From CAZMGV01 sp964621525 [NCBI: uncultured bacterium] (GTDB lineage Bacteria; JAGRBM01): DNA of 64,000 bases. Below, piece by piece: positions 60,459 to 64,000 of this stretch. Every line of letters begins with the position of its first letter. The first letter of the stretch is position 1. The stretch is taken from positions 9,323 through 73,322 of the forward strand of contig CAZUMS010000022.1 of assembly GCA_964621525.1 (NCBI GenBank), read 5' to 3'. The notes below the pieces were generated by a model. That model ran no database searches. It worked only from the letters and a program-made list of their open reading frames with translations, and was not told where the DNA came from. Made by a program: the position numbers and the translations under genes.

Positions 60459-61841
60459 TCACTTTTTCAGATAGCTGTCCAGCGTCCGGTGCAGGTGCCG
60501 GATCCGGCTTTCCTGATAGTTCCCGAGCGTGACCCCCGGCTTCACGGCTGCCTTAAGCCCCTTCTGGACGAAGGGAATATTGCTCATGTCCTGGTCGAAA
60601 ACCGGTCCGAGAACCCCCAGTTCCTTCGCCGATGCCCAGGCCTCTTCCGGAGCGAGCAGGCGGTAGGCCGCAGGTGGGGGCCGGTCGCCGCCCGTGCGGA
60701 CCGGAGCGAGCAGCATCACCTCCATGAGGCAGGAATCCGGATCGTGTCCGTTCGGACGGAACCGGTAAACAATGTTGTTGAAGAAGCCTCCCCACGGAAA
60801 CAGGTTTGGGAAAACAAAATACTGGATCGCGTCCAGCATTTCGCTGTCCGTAGCCTGCTTCAGGTCCCATCCGCTGGAACCACCGATCATTCCCCGCAGC
60901 ATCTGGGCCATGAAGCTCCGGGTTGTCTGGCCGGGCGGAAGCTTGAGCGTGAAGTTTCCGCCCATCTGTCCTGCGTACTCGGCCAGCATCGAGTCCAGAA
61001 TCTTGCTGTCCGGGTAGGAGTCCCCGCCAAGGTGCGGGCTTGCAACCCCCATCGCCGTAATCATGCGGTTGAAGTGAGGCTTGTCCGGATAGACGTCGTA
61101 CTGCGTGTTGGCATCTGCCGTGGACGGCAGGATCTGCGGATGGGTCGCGATCACATGGTAAGACTCCATGAATGCCTCGGCGCAGACTTTCCAGTTCGCG
61201 CCGACGATCTTGCCCACATGGGCGGACTTGTACCGGTTATCGAGATCCCAGCGTTCGAAATGCTTCGGAACGACATCCAGATATTCGGCCAGCGGTTTCG
61301 CCTCCGGATCCAGATTGATGAAAACGAAACCGCCCCAGAGCCCCGTCTTCACTTCCGGCAGCCGGAACTCTTCGTCGGTCTTGTGGGCGAAATCCCAGCG
61401 GCAGGGAATCTCCTGAATCGAGCCTTCCAGTTTCCAGGTGAACCCGTGGAACGGACAGCGGATTGCCGCGGCATGCCCCTGCCCCGTTTTCAGCAGACGC
61501 CCACGGTGAAGGCAGGCGTTGTGGTAGGCCCGGACCGTGCCGTCCTGTGCGCGGAGGACGAGAACCGAGTGGTCGCCGATCTCGTAAACGAGATAGTCAC
61601 CTGCCTTCGGAATGTCCTCTTCACGGCAGGCCATCTGCCAGACGCGGTTCCACATACGGGCCATTTCGAGGTCGTGGAACTCCCGGGAGGTGTAACGCCC
61701 CACCGGCAGGTCTTCGGCCGGCAATGCTTCCGCCGCTGTTTCCCTGAGCACCGGAGGAACCGGACGGGTCTCCCGGTCCAGAATTTCCTGAACCGTCGGT
61801 CCGCCGGACCGGGCACCCGTCCCGGAAGTCATGTCGCCCAT
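60459..61841 (-). CDS. Rieske non-heme iron oxygenase, alpha subunit
   Basis: A 460-residue aromatic-ring-hydroxylating-type oxygenase. The Rieske cluster motif is CLHRG...CPFHGFTW; the catalytic iron site is AEAFMESYHVIATHP (H-x4-H with nearby acidic residue). Substrate could be an aromatic ring or a steroid/terpenoid skeleton. No beta subunit or dedicated reductase is adjacent, so it may be a homotrimer with a distant reductase. It is preceded by a TetR gene on the same strand, and the palindrome ATTTAAACATGTTTAAAT lies 50 bases upstream of its start. Confidence 0.9.
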   Translation of the reverse strand: MGDMTSGTGARSGGPTVQEILDRETRPVPPVLRETAAEALPAEDLPVGRYTSREFHDLEMARMWNRVWQMACREEDIPKAGDYLVYEIGDHSVLVLRAQDGTVRAYHNACLHRGRLLKTGQGHAAAIRCPFHGFTWKLEGSIQEIPCRWDFAHKTDEEFRLPEVKTGLWGGFVFINLDPEAKPLAEYLDVVPKHFERWDLDNRYKSAHVGKIVGANWKVCAEAFMESYHVIATHPQILPSTADANTQYDVYPDKPHFNRMITAMGVASPHLGGDSYPDSKILDSMLAEYAGQMGGNFTLKLPPGQTTRSFMAQMLRGMIGGSSGWDLKQATDSEMLDAIQYFVFPNLFPWGGFFNNIVYRFRPNGHDPDSCLMEVMLLAPVRTGGDRPPPAAYRLLAPEEAWASAKELGVLGPVFDQDMSNIPFVQKGLKAAVKPGVTLGNYQESRIRHLHRTLDSYLKK

Positions 61842-61890
61842 GGCGGCTTCTCCAGTCTTCCTGCCGTGATCTGATACAACAGGTTCAATA

Positions 61891-61908
61891 ATTTAAACAT
61901 GTTTAAAT
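61891..61908. promoter_or_regulatory. Palindrome ATTTAAACATGTTTAAAT
   Basis: A perfect 18-bp palindrome 50 bases upstream of the Rieske oxygenase start. Its GTTTAAA half-site matches the centre of the repeat at 58115-58137, which hints at a shared TetR protein. Confidence 0.65.
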
Positions 61909-61971
61909 CAAGGCGGCAACCTGAAACCGGGAACGTCCGGCTTGAACAAACCGGCACCGGATTTCAAAGCA

Positions 61972-62589
61972 TCATTTCGCGAGATAACGGACGATCAGGC
62001 CGGCCGCTTCGTCCGCGCAGTATTCCGCCGTCAGATGCCGGGGACGGTCGAAGGCGATCCGGAAAGTCAGGTTCTCGGCAAGCGACGTCACGAAAAATAC
62101 TGCCAGCTCGATGTCCGTGATCCGGAGTTCCGATCGGTGCGCCTCCAGGTACATCCGTGCGAGTTCCTTTCCCCGCTGGCGGACAGTCCCGATCATTCCC
62201 CTCCGGCCCACGCGCGGCACCTGCTCCACAAGGTTCTGTACCAGTCTCGGCTGCACCGTCGCCAGCATTTCGACGAGCGCCCGCATCATCTTGCGGGCGG
62301 CAACGTCCAGAGGGTCGTTCATCACTTCGGCAAGACGTTTCTGGATTATGGCTCCAAACCGGCTGAGCAGGGAGTCGAGCAAGGCGGCGATGACCGAGTC
62401 CTTGTTCGGAAAGTACTGATAGAGGGAACCGGGGCTTACTCCGGCGGTGCGGGCGATCCGGTTCGTGGAGAGCCCGTCGTAACCGTGTTCCGTCAGAATA
62501 CGAGCTGCGGCTTTAACAATTGCATCGACGGTTTCACGGGACCTGGCCTGTGTGGGTCTTTTCCGTGGTTTTGTACTGTTTTCAGGCAT
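61972..62589 (-). CDS. TetR/AcrR-family regulator
   Basis: A 205-residue regulator. The N-terminus has RSRETVDAIVKAAARILTEHGYDGLSTNRIARTAGVSPGSLYQYFPNKDSVIAAL, a typical TetR helix-turn-helix. It is divergent from the P450 gene with a perfect 10-bp palindrome between them, and upstream of the Rieske gene on the same strand. It most likely represses the P450 gene and itself. Confidence 0.92.
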   Translation of the reverse strand: MPENSTKPRKRPTQARSRETVDAIVKAAARILTEHGYDGLSTNRIARTAGVSPGSLYQYFPNKDSVIAALLDSLLSRFGAIIQKRLAEVMNDPLDVAARKMMRALVEMLATVQPRLVQNLVEQVPRVGRRGMIGTVRQRGKELARMYLEAHRSELRITDIELAVFFVTSLAENLTFRIAFDRPRHLTAEYCADEAAGLIVRYLAK

Positions 62590-62637
62590 GTGAGGCCGCT
62601 CCGAATGCGAATTGAACGGTAATCTCCCTCCGCTAAT

Positions 62638-62659
62638 AATACGAGCGAGCGCTCGTATT
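62638..62659. promoter_or_regulatory. Operator AATACGAGCG-AG-CGCTCGTATT
   Basis: A perfect 10-bp inverted repeat with 2-base spacer between the divergent TetR and P450 genes, 17 bases before the P450 start. This is the obvious binding site for the adjacent TetR protein. Confidence 0.82.
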
Positions 62660-62675
62660 TCTGCGGGAGGTCCCG

Positions 62676-63908
62676 GTGCAGTTCAATCCCCTGTTACTTC
62701 CGCCCGGCTGTTCCCGCTTCGACGCCTACCGCGAGGCACTGGAGCGCAGCCCCGTCCATCAGCAGGGAATTTTCCCCGTCTGGCACATTCTCGGATACGA
62801 AGAATGTGTCCGCGCGCTCCGCGAAGCGGAGAATTTTTCCTCGAACCCGCTCAACTCGTTCCTCGTGGCGGGCGCCCCTGACCGGCGCGAGGAGCGCATC
62901 AAACGGCTCGTCCCGGTCATGGGACAGACAGCCGAATTTGTCGATAACCTGATGCTGATGAACGATCCGCCCCGGCATACGCGCCTGCGCGGTCTCGTCA
63001 CCAAGGCATTCTCGCCTGCGGCAATCCGCAGGCTTCAGGACCGGATCCAGGCGATGACCGACGAACTGATCGACGGGATCCTGAAGAAGGACACGTTCGA
63101 TTTCGTCGAGGATTTCACCATCCCCCTGCCGGTCCATGTGGTTGCGGAAATCCTCGGCGTCGACACCGAACGGCGTCACGACTTCAAGCGCTGGTCCGAC
63201 GGCTTTGTCTCCGTGCCGGTCCAGAAAATCATGTCGGGCGACACCGGTGAGGAGAATACGGACTGGCGGCGGGAATTCACGGACTATTTTCTGGAGGTCT
63301 TTGCCAGGCGCCGGCGCGAACCGGGAGAAGACCTGGTCAGCCAGCTCGTCCAGCTTGAACAGCAGGGGGAGAAGCTGTCAGCCGACGAACTGCTTGCCAC
63401 CTGCGTGCTCCTCATGGTCGCCGGCAATGAAACCACCACCAACCTGCTCAGCAACACGGCTCTCGCACTGACCCAGTATCCGGACGAGATGGACTATCTG
63501 ATCCGGAAGCCGTCTGCGATCCCCGACGCGATCGAGGAGTCGCTCCGCTATTACGCCCCGATCCAGGGATTTCCCCGCTACTGCATCCGGAGGACCGAGC
63601 TCGGTGGCAAGACGCTCAGGCCGGGCGACATGATGATGGTCTGGGCCGGAGCTGCCAACCGTGACGAATCTGTTTTCCCCGACCCTGACCGCTTCGACAT
63701 TACCCGTCCGCCGGGGAAGCACCTGTCGTTCGGAATGGGTATCCACCACTGCCTCGGCGCGGCACTCGCCCGGATCGAGGGCCAGATTGCCTTCGAGACG
63801 TTCTTCAGGCGTGTGGGTCCGCTCCGCCCGCTCGGCGAGCGGCCTCAGCAGTTCGTGCCGTCCTCATTCCTGTTCGGACTGAAAAACTTCCCGATGAGCT
63901 ACCGGTAA
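62676..63908 (+). CDS. Cytochrome P450
   Basis: A 410-residue soluble bacterial P450 monooxygenase. The I-helix oxygen motif is AGNETTTNLL, the K-helix ExxR is ESLR, the PERF region reads FPDPDRFDITRPPG, and the heme Cys is in LSFGMGIHHCLGAALAR. All essential residues are present. Start is GTG with GGGAGG 6-7 bases upstream. The substrate is unknown. The neighbouring Rieske oxygenase and acyl-CoA ligase suggest oxidation of a hydrophobic ring or side chain. No ferredoxin gene is seen within the remaining 92 bases of the window. Confidence 0.95.
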   Translation: MQFNPLLLPPGCSRFDAYREALERSPVHQQGIFPVWHILGYEECVRALREAENFSSNPLNSFLVAGAPDRREERIKRLVPVMGQTAEFVDNLMLMNDPPRHTRLRGLVTKAFSPAAIRRLQDRIQAMTDELIDGILKKDTFDFVEDFTIPLPVHVVAEILGVDTERRHDFKRWSDGFVSVPVQKIMSGDTGEENTDWRREFTDYFLEVFARRRREPGEDLVSQLVQLEQQGEKLSADELLATCVLLMVAGNETTTNLLSNTALALTQYPDEMDYLIRKPSAIPDAIEESLRYYAPIQGFPRYCIRRTELGGKTLRPGDMMMVWAGAANRDESVFPDPDRFDITRPPGKHLSFGMGIHHCLGAALARIEGQIAFETFFRRVGPLRPLGERPQQFVPSSFLFGLKNFPMSYR

Positions 63909-64000
63909 GCCGGCAGCCCTGGCGCCGCGATGGCCACCGGCTTCCCTGGCGTTTCCGTTCGACGTGCTGGCTGATAACGGGGGAGAAGAAAGCTGGTGCG

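Noticed and set aside
63909-64000. GGGGGAG followed by GTG near the right edge as the start of another gene
   Set aside because: Only a few bases remain after the GTG, too little to support a gene.

Overview
The window is GC-rich, densely coding DNA from a Gram-negative bacterium. It carries outer-membrane barrels, lipoproteins, a Tat-exported binding protein, an aa3-type oxidase and Lol-like ABC permeases. The Hanks-type kinase with HRDISPKN loop and PEGA repeats, and the many short-chain dehydrogenases, crotonases and acyl-CoA enzymes under TetR control, suggest a lineage of the old deltaproteobacterial group (Myxococcota, Desulfobacterota or Binatota-like). Taxonomy cannot be settled from the sequence alone. 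I saw no rRNA, tRNA, CRISPR array, transposase or phage gene.

Layout. 1-8.2 kb: diguanylate cyclase, peroxiredoxin-like protein, HSDL2-like SDR, tandem-FKBP lipoprotein, an atypical transketolase, a GST and a crotonase. 8.3-10.5 kb: a KimA/KUP-like permease behind a c-di-AMP (ydaO-type) riboswitch. 10.7-24.5 kb: two acyltransferases, ChrA, several SDRs, crotonase plus MoxR ATPase, an outer-membrane barrel, ispE, an alpha/beta hydrolase and an ABC1/UbiB kinase. 24.6-37.7 kb: dienelactone hydrolase, tandem universal stress protein, cytochrome c oxidase subunits II and I, SIMPL protein, Ser/Thr kinase, HD/OB nuclease, mnmE, a START-like protein and a DUF2961 (GH172-like) protein. 37.8-43.8 kb: a TetR-controlled envelope cassette (LolA-like carrier, two FtsX-type permeases, LolD-like ATPase, outer-membrane barrel). 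43.9-52.3 kb: an uncharacterised 482-residue protein, then a nitrate uptake locus (porin, NrtD, NrtB, NrtA) with its NasS/NasT regulators. 52.5-63.9 kb: lipid or xenobiotic catabolism (DUF7064-like protein, ACAD10-like phosphotransferase, Coq4-like protein, SDRs, crotonase, acyl-CoA ligase, Rieske oxygenase, P450) with three TetR-type regulatory points.

The strongest regulatory readings come from non-coding DNA. (1) A complete c-di-AMP riboswitch architecture lies upstream of the KimA-like permease, with a candidate anti-Shine-Dalgarno element. (2) The nitrate operon leader has a near-perfect sigma-54 promoter, two hairpins with AxxGxx hexaloops (the ANTAR/NasT target), and a terminator that competes with the second hairpin. 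A nasTS operon with its own sigma-54-like promoter lies next to it, so the whole circuit is in the window. (3) A perfect FNR-type box lies between coxII and the SIMPL gene. (4) Several long perfect palindromes mark TetR operators.

The best candidate for an under-described system is the TetR/LolA-like/FtsX-pair/ATPase/barrel cassette. It reads as a dedicated inducible route for moving a lipid or lipophilic cargo from inner to outer membrane.
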